Shown here piece by piece: positions 32,172-43,208 of a DNA stretch of 61,481 nt. The DNA is from Calocera cornea HHB12733 (lineage: Eukaryota; Basidiomycota; Dacrymycetes; Dacrymycetales; Dacrymycetaceae), in contig KV424083.1 of assembly GCA_001632435.1 (NCBI GenBank), forward strand, positions 1,680 to 63,160. Direction: 5' to 3'. A program made the translations under genes and the position numbers. The number at the start of each line of letters is the position of its first letter. Position 1 is the stretch's first letter. The notes below the pieces were generated by a model that was not told the origin of the DNA, ran no database searches, and saw only the letters and a list, made by a program, of their open reading frames with translations.

Positions 32172-32623
32172 TTTACTCGCCCTCCCCAAACAATTTCACT
32201 TTCCGAATGTCTTCCTCAACTTACGCTTCAAAGAACATCTTCCAGTAACGCCTTTTGCTGTGCTGTAACGATCCGCCTTTCAAAAGTATGTTGATCCGCC
32301 TTCTTCCACAAACCATGTTTCTCCCCTGCCCAGAGGGCTTGCCCTTGTTCACTGTAAAATCCCAGCATCCTATCCCAAATGGCGTGAGAGGTTGTATATA
32401 GTTATCACAAGCTAGGTAGCGTATGTAGCGGAAAATGCGATGGTTGCTTTCCTCTGAACCCCGCCCAGGCCCGATTGACGATCAGAGAGAATGCGTTGCG
32501 AACAGAACATATTACAATACGTTTTGCAGGATAGTGGATATATCGGCCGCACTGGATGCCGGCCATCTAAGCATAGTCCCAAGAACAGCGCTCCGGGGTA
32601 GCGCAGACGCGTACAACCAGGAA
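32172..32623. other. Convergent intergenic region
   Basis: 3' flanks of glycogen synthase (plus) and the GT69 gene (minus). Nothing else is seen. Confidence 0.5.
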
Positions 32624-34557
32624 CTAGAACCCTCTCCGCTGCAGCTCCTCAAACACGGAGAACGCCAGCCGCCGCTGCGTCTTCGTCGCCTTCCTGCCTC
32701 CTGTCCGTCTTTGCTCCTGGCAGACAAACGAGTCCGGCGCGCCCTCCCAGTCGTCCAGGATGTACTTGCTCCGCTCGCTATCGGCCACGCTGCTCTCGCG
32801 CTCTCCGCCGAACAGGTCCAGCGCGAGCTGGGTATGGGACACACCCGCATATGTGGTGACACACCGCGGGTTGATGAGTATGCGCGCGGGGCGGAAGGCA
32901 GAGTTGGGTACGGCGAGGTTGACCTGCTCGTCCTGGTTGGGCAAGCTCAGCGCCGGGTCGTCCTGGCTCTCGGGCATGGCGTCAAAGTCACTTCCGACGT
33001 TCGCGTCCGGGTCCGAGGAGTCCTTGACAGGCTTGCGGATGTTGGGTGCCGCGTCGGGCTCTGCATCTGGCCCGGGATTCGCCTGCATGGGAGGAGCGAG
33101 CTGGGCCGGGTCGTCGTCTGCGCGCCTCTCGCCCGCGGGGTCGACCTCCTCCAGCTCCTGCCGCTTCGCACGCTGTCGCGGCTGGTCCCACATCGCTTCA
33201 CCCGCACGCGCCTCCGCTCCAGGGTCCTTGGCAGCCTCGACCCACAGGTCTCGGCAGAAGTACGCCTGCGAGCTGTCCTGGCAGTCCCCGCGCGCGTCCC
33301 ACTTCGGCTCGGGTTGCTCGGGGTGCGCCGTCGTGTTGTGGTACTGCGTGCCGGAGCGGTACTTGATGCCACGGTAGTAGGACTGCGCGGGATCGATGAT
33401 GTGCGTGCCGGACTCGCAGCAGAAGACTTGGAAGGGAAGATGCTGGGCGTAGCGCGCTGAGCCGACGGCGTCCCGCGGAGGACCGGCGAGCTGATTGGAT
33501 GAGGATTTGGACTGACGGAACTGGTCGCCGTCCATGTCACGTGTTCTCCAGCTGTGAAGATGTCAGTGTCTATCCGCATACACAAAGCACGAAGCGTACC
33601 GGTCAGAGAAGATGAAGAATCCATTATGCTCTGCCCAGTCCATGCCGCAAACCATTGCCGCGTCGTTGAGCTGAGACACCTTGATCGTCTCGAAGATATC
33701 GTTCGGGCAGGTGAAGCCCTTGAGCCAGATGACGCGGTGGAACTTGATGTTCCTCTTCTCGTACAGTTCCCTGAGCGGCTCGAGCACGAGGTTGCGCGTA
33801 TGCGCCTCCTCGAGCGGGTAGTACGCCGCACTAGGATCCTCCGTCATCGCCGACACACGGCGGATACGGAAGGGGATGCCGAGGAGGACAAAGATGGCCT
33901 CGCACAGATCGGTGAGAGTCTGCGTCGCGTCCTGGCTGTCGTAGTCGAGCATGGATACGAAAAGGTTATGCGTGCCCATGCGCCGCGCCATCTGGACGAT
34001 CACGGCCAGCTGGTCGACGAGGAAGTGGTCCGCAGAGTGGATCACGATGGCGATGAAGTAGAGATGCGAAGGGTCCGATATCTCCTCGTAGTTGCCCTCT
34101 TTTTGCCCGAACGGTCGGATGAGCGTGGGGCATGCGGCCGCAACCCAGCCGTTCAGGGAGAGCAGCTCGTCCACCGCCGATCGCACAATCTGGGCGTCGA
34201 TTTGCGACGTTTCGGGAGAAGTCATGCTGCCGTATTATCAGCATATATGCGCCGCGGGGTAGAAGAGTACAACACGTACAAAGGCAGCTGGAACCGGTTC
34301 CAAAAGTCGTTCACGCCGTTGTCCATGATCTCATCCAGGATGTCCGGGCGCTCATCCCTGTCTATCCTCGCCTGCAAGAAGGGGTATCGCTGAACATCGA
34401 GGACATTCCCGGAGATTGCGACGCGCTCGAAGACGCTATTTGATCTGATCTCGCGGGACGAGTCGCGCCCTCCAAAGAGGTATCGGAGGAAGAGGATGCC
34501 TGCGATGAGAATGAGGATGCGGGTGACGAGCCGGGAGCGGAGGAGGGGGAGGGCCAT
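32624..34557 (-). CDS. CAP59/CMT1-family glycosyltransferase (GT69), 610 aa
   Basis: Type II Golgi membrane protein of the family that includes Cryptococcus alpha-1,3-mannosyltransferase Cmt1 and capsule protein Cap59. Exons: 34557-34280, 34226-33600 and 33551-32624. The start gives a short cytosolic tail and a signal anchor (VTRILILIAGILFLRYLF). The lumenal domain has FIAIVIHSADHFLVDQLAV, VSMLDYDSQD, RNIKFHRVIWLKGF, CPNDIFE, AAMVCGMDWAEH and IFSDRWRTRDMDG, and closes with RILINPRCVTTYAGVSHTQL, all typical of the family. An acidic Pro/Asp-rich insertion of roughly 110 residues precedes the conserved end and accounts for the extra length. An upstream in-frame Met exists at 34737, but 34557 places the anchor at the N-terminus. 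Confidence 0.9.
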
Positions 34558-34902
34558 GCTGGCCGGCGGGAGAGTGCAGACAACGAGGAGTGAGCAGAGG
34601 GCGGCGTGGAGGGGTAACGTAAAGGAGGGTAAGCGCGTACGACACGAGCAGGAGCGGCGAAGGGGCGAAGGGCGAAGAGGCGCGGAGACAAGCCACCGCT
34701 GCATGCCGCTTTCAAGCTTCACTTTCCCGCCGACCACGGAACCGGCCGCATCAGGGTCCGATATTACGTAAGCTACTTTGGGCGAGAGTCACCCAGCGCC
34801 CCTGTGCGGGTGCTCTCCCGCGGGCGCTTGACTCGCTCGTCGTCTAGATGCAACAACAACAGCATATATCCCCCTCTCCCTGATACCTCTATACCTCCAG
34901 CT
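34558..34902. promoter_or_regulatory. Divergent promoter (GT69 gene / tandem-BTB gene 1)
   Basis: Only 345 bp separate the two starts. An AACAACAACAGCATATA stretch about 40 bp before the BTB start resembles a core promoter or 5' leader. Confidence 0.4.
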
Positions 34903-36681
34903 ATGCCCAGCTCGGTCTACTCATCACCGGCTACAGAGCCGGACTCACTTCCACCTATGACGGACGGCGAGTCCACGCTGGTCCTGTACAATTTCTCAGG
35001 CGCGGTACATGACGCGGACGTGATCCTCCGCACGACGGACGACGTCGAGCTGCAGGCGCACCAGCTCATCCTCCGCCGCGTCTCCCCCGTCCTCTCCGCA
35101 TGCATCGACTCGGCCATGTGCGACTCGTGCAGCCGGCCACGGATCCAGCTCCCCGCCGAGGCCCGGATCGTCGATTTGCTCCTCACACACCTGTACCCGG
35201 AGTACGAGCCCCACGGCGCGGAGGTGTTCGACGATCTGCTCGCCCTCATCGACCTCGCGTACACATACCAGATCCAGGCTGTTGTCAACCGCCTCAGGAA
35301 GGAGCTCGTCAAGGAGGAGTTCTTGTATCAGCACCCGATCCGCGTTTTCTCAGCCGCCACGGCATGGGGGCTCGATACGGAAGCGTCACAAGCGGCCGAA
35401 GCGTCCGGCGTGCTGGACCTCTCCACGCTCTCGTCAGAAGACCTGCGCGGCGTCAGCGCAGTCGACTACGTGCGTCTCGTCAAGCTGCACAAGCGGCGCC
35501 GCGCCGAGATCTCGCAGGCGCTCGAGTTCTGGCTCTCGCGCCGGTGCAAGACGTGTCAGCACTCCAATTCCTGGGCGGCGCAGTTTCGTGCACGCGCGCT
35601 CGCGGAGGTGCAGCGCCGGCCCAGTACGAAGGTCATCTTCGGCGATGACTTCATGGGGCGGAACGCTGCTGCGGGAGCGTGCTCGTCCTGCGACTTGCAC
35701 TTTGCCTTTGTGGAGGGGTGGAAGGAGCTCGTCGAGATGTGCAGACCGGGGAAGAACCAATACTGTGTGTCCGCTTTCTCACCCTTGACGATCTTCTGAT
35801 ACATTCTGGTAGTCATCCCACGCCCACCGACCATCAGTCCGACTGACTCCCAATCCTCCCTCCCGCCCATTCCCAGTTTCGAAGACGGCGACGTTATCTT
35901 GCGGAGCCATGATGGCATCGAGCTGCGCGCATACAAGCGCATCCTCATGGAGGCATCCATGTTCTTCAAAGCGCTGTTCGACCTGCCACAGCAGTGCGAT
36001 AGCGAGGATGACGAGTCTCTGCCGATTGTGGAGTGCCAGGAGGACTCGGTGACGTTGCAGAAGCTGTTGCAGCTTATCTACCCCCTGCCAGGTCCAGAGT
36101 TCCGAACGGTCGACGAAGTCCAGCCGGTTCTCGAAGCGGCAAACAAGTTCGAGGTCGACGCAGCGGTCGCAACGCTCGTGAACGTCCTCCGCTCATCGCG
36201 CATGCTGGCCTCAGACCCCGTGCGCATATATGCCCTTGCCTGCCGCTACTCTCTCGCTTCATTACAGCGATCCGCCGCTGCTGCCTGCCTGCGCGTAGAC
36301 CTCGACGAAACAGGGGAGATGTCCGTGATCGGCCTCTCGGCCGAGAGCTTCACGCGGCTGCTGAACTGGCGCAACACGCGCTCGGCGCAGATCCGCAAGC
36401 TGCTCTCGGACCAGTCGTACGGGCATGTATGCCAGGTGTGCCGCGACCGCTGGACGTCCCGCTGGCTTGGGCTGGCTCTGTTCGAGGTCTCCAAGCGGCC
36501 CGTCGGGGAGCTCATCTTCAGCCTCGAGTTCGTGATGCAGGCGATGGACATGGAGCGCGTCAGCTGGCAAGGCATCCCTCATGGCCACTACTGCGGGAAT
36601 TCGGTCACGGAGGGCGACAGGGAGTGGATGAGGACGCTCCGGGGCAGGGTAGCGGAGCTGCCGGAAGAGATGGACGTGTGA
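34903..36681 (+). CDS. Tandem BTB/POZ protein 1, 576 aa
   Basis: Exons: 34903-35764 and 35813-36681, joined by a 48-nt intron (donor GTGTGT, acceptor GGTAG). Each half has a BTB fold: half one GAVHDADVILRTTDDVELQAH, half two EDGDVILRSHDGIELRAYKR. In each half the BTB fold is followed by a helical region with the same landmarks: YPEYEP or YPLPGPEF, then PIRVFSAATAWGL or PVRIYALACRYSL, then RRAEISQALEFW or RSAQIRKLLSD. Each ends in a Cys-pair segment (CKTCQ ... CSSCD; CQVC ... HYC) that may bind Zn. The two halves are clearly an internal duplication. BTB domains often act as dimerisers or Cul3 adaptors; the role here is unknown. A diverged paralogue lies at 47097-48982. Confidence 0.88.
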
Positions 36682-37006
36682 GCTGAAGATGAGAGCTGGG
36701 AGCCGATGGTGTGATGCTGTGATGCTATGATTATGGTTTTCTTTAACGAATCTGAGCAATGTTGTGACTATACACGTCCTTCTTCTTCCTTTCCGTGTCT
36801 GTATTCGATTGTAGAAGTAAGTGATACCCCCTTATTTACGTCGTCCACCACTAGGCAGCCACAAGTGTACAAGTTTCACCGTGTTTCTGTCCTGAGAGGT
36901 CCTGAAGATTATACGGCAACAGGATGAATAATTACAATTAGGGTAATACCAGTGACACGTAAGTGAGAACAATGGTGTAGAAGGAGATGGGTATAGTGTC
37001 TTGAAG
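36682..37006. other. Convergent intergenic region
   Basis: 3' flanks of the tandem-BTB gene 1 and SDR copy 2. No homology to the 3' flank of SDR copy 1 is visible. Confidence 0.5.
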
Positions 37007-38108
37007 CTAGTACTTCTTGAACTCTGCCTCGAGCCATTCCCACAGCTTCTTCCCCAACGCCGGATCGTCCGTGTTCTTCTTCGCCACTCCTTCCCTTGCC
37101 CAGGGAATGTAATAATGCCCGTTAACCTCGGCAGCCTGAGGACTCGTGCCCGCGTACAGCTGCGTGGTCGCACCAAGCGGGTCGGGGTCGAACAAGAGCA
37201 TGTCGCCGATCTTCGCCGACAAACCGCCGACATGGCGCTGCAGGTCGGTCCGCAGGTGGCCCGGGTTCAGGGCGTGCGAGATGATCCCCTTCTCGCCGTA
37301 CCGTCGTGCGAGCTCCTTGGACAGGACAACGTTGCCCCATTTTGACATGCCGTACATGGTGGTTGTCGCAACCTTGCGGCGCGCTGGCGAGTCTCTGATG
37401 AGGTCATAGTTGATGCCCTCTTTAGGACTAAAGAGTGAGTGGCCGCTGCGAGCAGTGGTCAACAAGAGTACGACTGATGTATGCCGTGGTGCAACTTACT
37501 CGGAGCTGGTGTTGATCACACGAACCTTCCCGCCAGGTGTCGAGTGAGCGGTGGCAAGCAGGGTCGGAAGCAGCAGCATGGTGAGATATGCGTGCCCAAC
37601 CAGGTTCGTCCCGAACTGCATATCGAAGTTCTGTTTCGTGACTTGCTCCATCGGTGTGAACATGACGCCGCTGCATGGGATTCGTTCAGCTGCTGACAGC
37701 CTATTGTATCAAGCAAGACTCACGCAGAGTTGAAGAGAATATCCAGCTTATTCTCCTTGTGTGTGAACTCCTCGACACACCTCTTCACGCTCGGGAGATC
37801 CGCCAGATCGCACGGAACAAATCTTGCCTCCTTCCCGCCAGTGGCTTCTTTGAGCTTTCCGATTGCTTCCTGCGCCTTCTCCGGGGAGCGGCAAAGCATG
37901 TATACAGTCGCGCCATGGATGAGGAGGTACTTGCATGTTACGAAACCGATACCGGTGTTGCCTCCCTGTAAGAATGTAAGCAGATGGTAGACAGTGAAGC
38001 AGTTGGTTGACGTACCGTGACGATGACGACTTTGCCCGCAAGATCGGGCATGTCATCCACCGTCCACTTCGGCTTAGGAGGGCACATCTCCGAAAGTGAT
38101 TGAAACAT
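37007..38108 (-). CDS. Short-chain dehydrogenase/reductase, copy 2 (314 aa)
   Basis: Inverted paralogue of the SDR at 7625-8726. Exons: 38108-38016, 37965-37724, 37670-37500 and 37445-37007, with intron positions and lengths identical to copy 1. It has the same motifs: TGGNTGIG, LFNSAG and YGMSKWGN. By my manual alignment, exon 1 differs at 4 of 93 bases (all silent) and exon 2 at about 15 of 242, with changes such as PKK to PEK, IEKLK to IGKLK, TSKERK to THKENK. Exon 3 differs at 2 of 171. Exon 4 encodes an identical protein. Both copies appear intact and under constraint. The stop is TAG rather than TAA. Confidence 0.92.
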
Positions 38109-38231
38109 GTTCAGACGTGCTCCCGTAGGTGGAGAGGAGGTATGGTGCTGGTGGTGTAGAGAGGTGAGAACTGCAGTGGCTTGCTTGGTCGCGGTTGTTG
38201 TATCTGTCCTTCTCTAGCCCGCCACGCTTCC

Positions 38232-38239
38232 CTTTTATA
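38232..38239 (-). promoter_or_regulatory. TATA box of SDR copy 2
   Basis: The minus strand reads GGTATAAAAGGG, as in copy 1, about 125 bp before the ATG at 38108. Confidence 0.7.
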
Positions 38240-38402
38240 CCTCTCCTTCGCTCTCCTTCCGCTTTGGAGGTCGAGAAGACTCGGCGGTGCGTCTGGATTG
38301 GGTCGGCGACGACCGCGTCGGCGTGCACCTACGCTTGGCAGGGTTGACCATCGCGGACGAGTTCACTGTGGTGCAGAAGGCGTCGACGAGTCGACCCTGG
38401 TC

Positions 38403-38414
38403 CACCCTAGGGTG
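38403..38414. promoter_or_regulatory. Conserved palindrome upstream of SDR copy 2
   Basis: CACCCTAGGGTG, the same 12-bp palindrome as at 7319-7330, at the equivalent distance from the gene. Confidence 0.45.
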
Positions 38415-38530
38415 CCCCTCGATAACCCTGCAAAGCGTTCCCACGCGTTTACGTCACCGACACCTAACGGTCAGCATTAAGTAACCCACACCGCCACCAT
38501 TGTCTAAACACAGCCCACCACGATCCATGA

Positions 38531-39119
38531 TCGAGAATGCCGCTGAACAGCGAGGGATTGTCTCGTCGGGTCACCGCCTGATGCTGACAAAGGCAGTCCG
38601 GGCCTTGAAGTCCTTACCGTGACCCTGTCGGATTTCAACCTGCTCTAGGCTGTAGGGAATTAATGCTCGCCCCGCCTTCAGGGTTCCCCCCTGTGGTGCT
38701 GAGCCCATGCATTGACCTCACGGGACCCGACGAGCGTACCCTGCGACCACTGCACACCGGTTATGGTCGGCGTGCTGTTGGATGGCATTATTCCGACCGG
38801 TGAATGACTCGATGCAATTGAGTTATGGCCAATCAATGACATAAACGTGAGACAGCCTCGCTAAACACGGGCGTCTCCGCCAATACACCGTGCTCGCAGT
38901 GAGGCACTTTCGGTAACAAGCGCGAGCTAGGAAACCCATGTATTCACCGGGAAATGAGCGACTGTCCGAGAGCGGATTACCCCGAAATTTGACGCCCGGG
39001 ACAACGCGGCAGGTAACAAAGGACTGTACGGCGTAAGAATAAGACAAGGACAGTGGGGTATCACATAATTTCTGGGTGTATGACGACCAAGGAGAGGAGA
39101 GCAAGGGGGAAGGAGGCGC
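38531..39119. other. Intergenic region
   Basis: Upstream flank of SDR copy 2 and 3' flank of the septin gene. No gene is supported. Confidence 0.45.
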
Positions 39120-40503
39120 TCAGCGCCGCTGAGAGCCACGGGAGTACCCCATCTGGAGGTTGTCCAGCTCGGCTTCCAGTGCCTTGATGGAGCTGTGGGC
39201 CAGCTCGAGGTCCTTGTTGAGCCGGTCGCGCTCGGCGATGAGGTGCTGCTCCCACTGCCTGAACCGCGACTCCTCGTTCTTGACCTGCTCGGTGAAGCGC
39301 TTCCGGAGCGCCTCTTCCTCCTCCTTGAACTTGGGGTTGTCCTGCTTCTTGACCTTGCCCTCGCCGAACTTGCGCGTCTCCATCTGGGTCTGGCGGTACG
39401 CCTCGTAATGGCTGTCCTCAGTGGTCGAGATGAGGTCGAGCATGTGAGTGCGGATGAGAAGGTAGCGCAGCTTGCGGAAATCGCAGTGCTGCTCATTCTC
39501 AACTATGCCAGAGGTCAGCATGCAATCGAGGTGTAAAGAAAATTGCGCACCTTCGGCAACACCCCACGGATACTGCCTGCCCTTGACGGTCCTGCCATCC
39601 GGAGTCTGAACATCCTGGGTGGAACCGATAATCGCAAATGGCATAGCGGCCATGAGGATCTTGGCGTGCTCCATGCTCTGCTCATCATCCGGCTCCATTG
39701 GGGGCTGGTAGATGCGGATGCCCTGCGCGGCAATCACGTCACGAATACGCTGCTTGAAGACGACGAGGTCCTTCTGCGTCAGGGTATCAGCCTTGGCGAT
39801 GACTGGGATCAGGTTGACACGGGTGCCCAGGCGCTTCATGATCTCGATGTCGAGCGGCTTCAGGCTGTGAAGAGCATAAGTACGAAGTACGTGCCAATGA
39901 CATAAACGGACGTACGTATGCCCAGTTGGCCGCACGAAATACAAGCATGCGTGCACCCGGAGGTCAATTTTCTCATTGCGCTGCGGCTGCTGCTCCTGGC
40001 GCATGTACGCCTCGTGCTGGTCATCGATGAAGTCGATGATCGGGCCCCAGCTGTCACGGTTGTTCACGTAGTCGCCAAACCCGGGGGTGTCGATGACCGT
40101 GAGCTTGATTTTGAACGACTTTTCCTCCAGCTCAGCCTTGATTATCTCAATCTCGGTTGTCTTGTCGAGTGCCTTGACGTGCCGATTCTTGTAGTTTTTA
40201 GGTGGGGAGAGCTCCGTGGAAAAGAGCGTGTTGATCAGGGTCGTCTTTCCCAGACCAGACTCGCCTGATGAAAAAACGACTCAGTGGGGTACACGATAGC
40301 GAGGGTTGATCACGGCGTACCGACAACCATGATGGTAAAGTGGCCACCCCGCTTTGCAACAATTTTGTGCCTCTACAGCGCATGCATTTAGCGTGGCAGC
40401 CCGACGCGCGTAACCACGACATGCTCACCTGGTTGGGCAGATTGGCTATACCAATGCCGGTGGACGCCGGGGCGGTGGGCGCAGCATAACCGTTTGCGGC
40501 CAT
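39120..40503 (-). CDS. CDC3: Septin, Cdc3/AspB type, 390 aa
   Basis: Filament-forming GTPase of the septin ring, acting at sites of septation and polarised growth. Exons: 40503-40429, 40372-40321, 40264-39916, 39864-39551 and 39502-39120. The N-terminus leads into IGIANLPNQRHKIVAKRGG, then P-loop GESGLGKTT, switch DTPGFGDYVNNRDSW, AKADT and the septin unique element (YPWGVAEVENEQHCDF ... RTHMLDLI). The C-terminal coiled coil (KFKEEEEALRKRFTEQVKNE ... KDLELAHSSIKALEAEL) is the kind used for pairing with Cdc12-type septins. The sequence and length match filamentous-fungal AspB, the Cdc3 orthologue; the identification is by resemblance. Confidence 0.93.
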
Positions 40504-41065
40504 TTTGGGTATGCAGAAAGAGAGTGAAAGAAGGAGTTGACGGCGAGGACGCGCTCTGAAACGACGAAAGGGCGACCGAGGACGGTGCAGTCGACGTGCA
40601 AAACGGAAGCAGAACTGTTCCAGGGAAAGGAAGAAAGAAGAATCACATCGCGATGTCCTACTGGTTGCCGCGTGTCGACCATCTCCCCGCGCTCTGCAAC
40701 GCCTAAGTCGCCTTCGTAATGAGCTATATGCGCCCTTTCGCAAGCTGTGTCCTCCAGCACCGCGACTGTCCTCAACGTGGCACGACGATCATCGACAAGA
40801 GGGCGGCTCTGAATACCTGAAACAGTCCTTGACCGAGAGACGCGCGACCCCTTGCTGTCCCACTTATTACGCGGGGGGCGGCGCGCCCGAGCAGCGACGC
40901 GCCACGCCCGCGACAACCTAATCGGCTGGAACTCATCAGCGATGCGACCGTTGATCGTATGATTCTGGCAACATCTATTTATTGCTGCCTCTCCGCCGAG
41001 AGGTATTTAATCATGCTCACCTGGCTTTTGCACCGGTGACTCCTCCCCCCCCGTACGCATCCGCC
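40504..41065. promoter_or_regulatory. Divergent promoter (septin / small membrane protein)
   Basis: 562 bp between the two starts. Bases 40504-40700 on the septin side look like a 5' leader. No separate gene is seen. Confidence 0.35.
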
Positions 41066-41866
41066 ATGACATTGTGCTCGAACCGGGTGCCTCTCTCGGT
41101 GCGTAACCACTCTGCTGCAGTACACCCTGCGCACCCAGGCTGATGTTTCGTACAGGGCAGTCCATCAACATGCACCATCGACATTGCCCTCATTCCCCTT
41201 CCAACATGGCTGCTCCTTGCATCCCTTCCGGTATTTCTCATCCTGGCTCGTTCAAAGCGCTCGCCTCCTCTTGTCCGAACACGTCTCCAGAAGACCGTGT
41301 GGATACTCTATCTAGTCCTGCTCGCTGCCGATATCGTGATGAGCGTGCTTGAGATGACGAGGTTGGGCATTGCGAAGCTTGGCATTGGTCTATTGCCTTT
41401 CAACACGGTTGGGCTCATAATCGCCATCGTAATAGTTGGCTGTCGAGGAAAGGTCTCTTGGCTGTTCTTTCCTGTGAGTTCATTGCGCTCTTGTGACAGA
41501 GTGGATAATTGATTCGGTAACAGCTGGGCTTCTTCTGGCTTCTTCTGGTCGTTTTCGAGGCAGTCAAGGTCAGCCGCCTACGGCTCCTGCCATCGAGTAC
41601 GCCTACCGGGTATCCCGGGTCGGATCAATTGCTCGACAACGCGGTCATGGTACGTACATTCCTGTCAATTTCACACTCGGCCCTGATGCAGTCACGTGTA
41701 GCTCGGTCTTGAAGCCTTATTCTTGCTGCTCGACACATACGAAATCATACTGCTTTGGAAGAATCGGCAGCGGGCCCATGACGCTCTGGCGACACATCCC
41801 GGCCTGTCCGATGGCAGCTTGCCCCTCCGGCAACCGACTGTGTCCTCGTATGTGGCGCCCAAGTAA
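41066..41866 (+). CDS. Small multi-pass membrane protein, ABCC TMD0-like, 213 aa
   Basis: Exons: 41066-41098, 41156-41473, 41524-41649 and 41702-41866; all introns are GT-AG and the phases agree. There are about five hydrophobic helices: DIALIPLPTWLLLASLPVFL, TVWILYLVLLAADIVMSVL, LLPFNTVGLIIAIVIVG, GFFWLLLVVFEAV and LGLEALFLLLDTYEIILLW. A basic loop (ARSKRSPPLVRTRLQKT) follows helix 1. The short N-terminus contains two Cys before helix 1. The pattern recalls the N-terminal TMD0 of fungal ABCC transporters, but no nucleotide-binding domain follows, and a GNAT gene starts within about 240 bp. It could be a freestanding TMD0-like protein, a truncated transporter or an unrelated membrane protein. 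Confidence 0.6.
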
Positions 41867-42102
41867 GACTGAGGTCTTTTCATAGTTCCCTCATCTCTAC
41901 TACGGCCTTATGATTCTGCATGGACCCTGTTATTTCAGTTTCTGTAATGCTTGTAGGATTCCGCCATTCCCATGCTCGTTTACCATAGCGTATCATCAGG
42001 ATAATGAAAGCTGCTCGAACCGCTTGACACCAACAAAGCGGATAATCATGGGGCATCTAACTCAGTCTGGCAAGAGCGCCTACCCTTAACTGAACGTGCT
42101 AG

Positions 42103-43173
42103 AAGTCCCTAATACCTGACAACATTCCGTTGAAGACATTGTCAGGGTCCAGTCAATCTTTCCCTATTACCAGATCCCCCGCACCCATACCAGGCAATCG
42201 ACCTTTCGAGCGTCGCACTCCGGCCCCTTACGTCCTAATGTCCGCCTACGGCACCATTCCTCGCCCTGCCGGGGTCATCCCCAAGCTCAACCCCCTCACG
42301 TACGCCGTCATGTCCAAAGAGACCAATGAGCGCATGGGCTTCGTAACCGTCGTCCCGGTGAAGCGGACGTCGATTCCGGATGCCCTGTTCGAGCACTTGC
42401 ACGGGCTCTTCAACTCGATTCTCGACGAGGGAAGGACGTATCCGCAGGAGTTTGAGCTGACCGGAGAGGCATTTCAGGATTATTACTTCTGTGAGCCGAC
42501 CGGACGTCTGGACGACCAAGAGACTCATCCCGTCGGCAGCGTACGATTGCTTCGTCGGCGTTCGAGACCAGAACTTCATTCCGACACGAGGCACCGGTTC
42601 CTGGGATCCTCAAGTCGATGCATGGGTAAGGCGAGACGTAGAGACGATAGAGGATGTCCTCGGGAAAGATGTGAAGGACTATAAGGAGCACGTTGTTGGG
42701 ATGTACTATGTCAAGCCCAACTACCCGGGACGATCGAGCCATGTGCGCCTGGCTTTCCTGCTGTTCCAGATGTCGAGATTGACCTATCGAGCAGTGTTGT
42801 AATGGCGGGTTCATCGTCGACCCGTATCATCGCGGGGCAGGGTACGGATACATTCTCGGAATGTCGTACCTGTACTTCGCACCTCGTCTCGGTGGGCGGT
42901 GTACAGTGAAGCGAAGGTTCTTGACTGACTTCTCCATTAGGATATCTCGCCTCCGTCTTCAATCTTGTCTACGCCAACAACACTGCGTCCTTGAAGATCT
43001 GGGACAAGCTCGGTTTCACGCGCGCTGGATTGATCCCCCGAGCAGGGCGGTTGCGAAAGAAGGGCGAGAACGGGGAGGAGTTCGTCGATGCGGTCGTCTT
43101 CTGGAAGAGCTTGGTTCCGGACCAGGCGTGGGCTAACAGGGTGACCAGGACTGAGGGTCTTCACGAAGTATAG
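42103..43173 (+). CDS. GNAT-family N-acetyltransferase (start unresolved)
   Basis: Acetyl-CoA-dependent transferase. Supported exons: (42103 or later)-42490, 42540-42742, 42795-42891 and 42941-43173. The frame is open back to 42103, just after a TAG that could be an acceptor, so a first exon may lie upstream. The first in-frame ATG is at 42238 (MSAYGTIPRPAGVIPKLNPL). The GNAT core is VGMYYVKPNYPGR, CNGGFIVDPYHRGAGYGYIL (the R/Q-x-x-G-x-G/A acetyl-CoA loop), then YLASVFNLVYANNTASLKIW and DKLGFTRAGLIPRAG. Substrate is unknown. Confidence 0.82.
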
Positions 43174-43208
43174 CGCTGTAGTTGCGGGTTGGAATGATAA
43201 CACAAGCA

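Larger units (their letters stand above)
37018..38530 (-). repeat. Inverted-duplication arm 2 (SDR gene plus promoter)
   Basis: Reverse-complement homologue of 7225-8715. Homology ends at the last codons on one side. On the other it fades in the upstream region near 38530-38615, where small insertions appear relative to arm 1. Confidence 0.9.

Noticed and set aside
32435..33460. 341-aa plus-strand open frame
   Set aside because: It is the antisense of the GT69 exon; composition is Arg/Leu-rich shadow coding with no domain.
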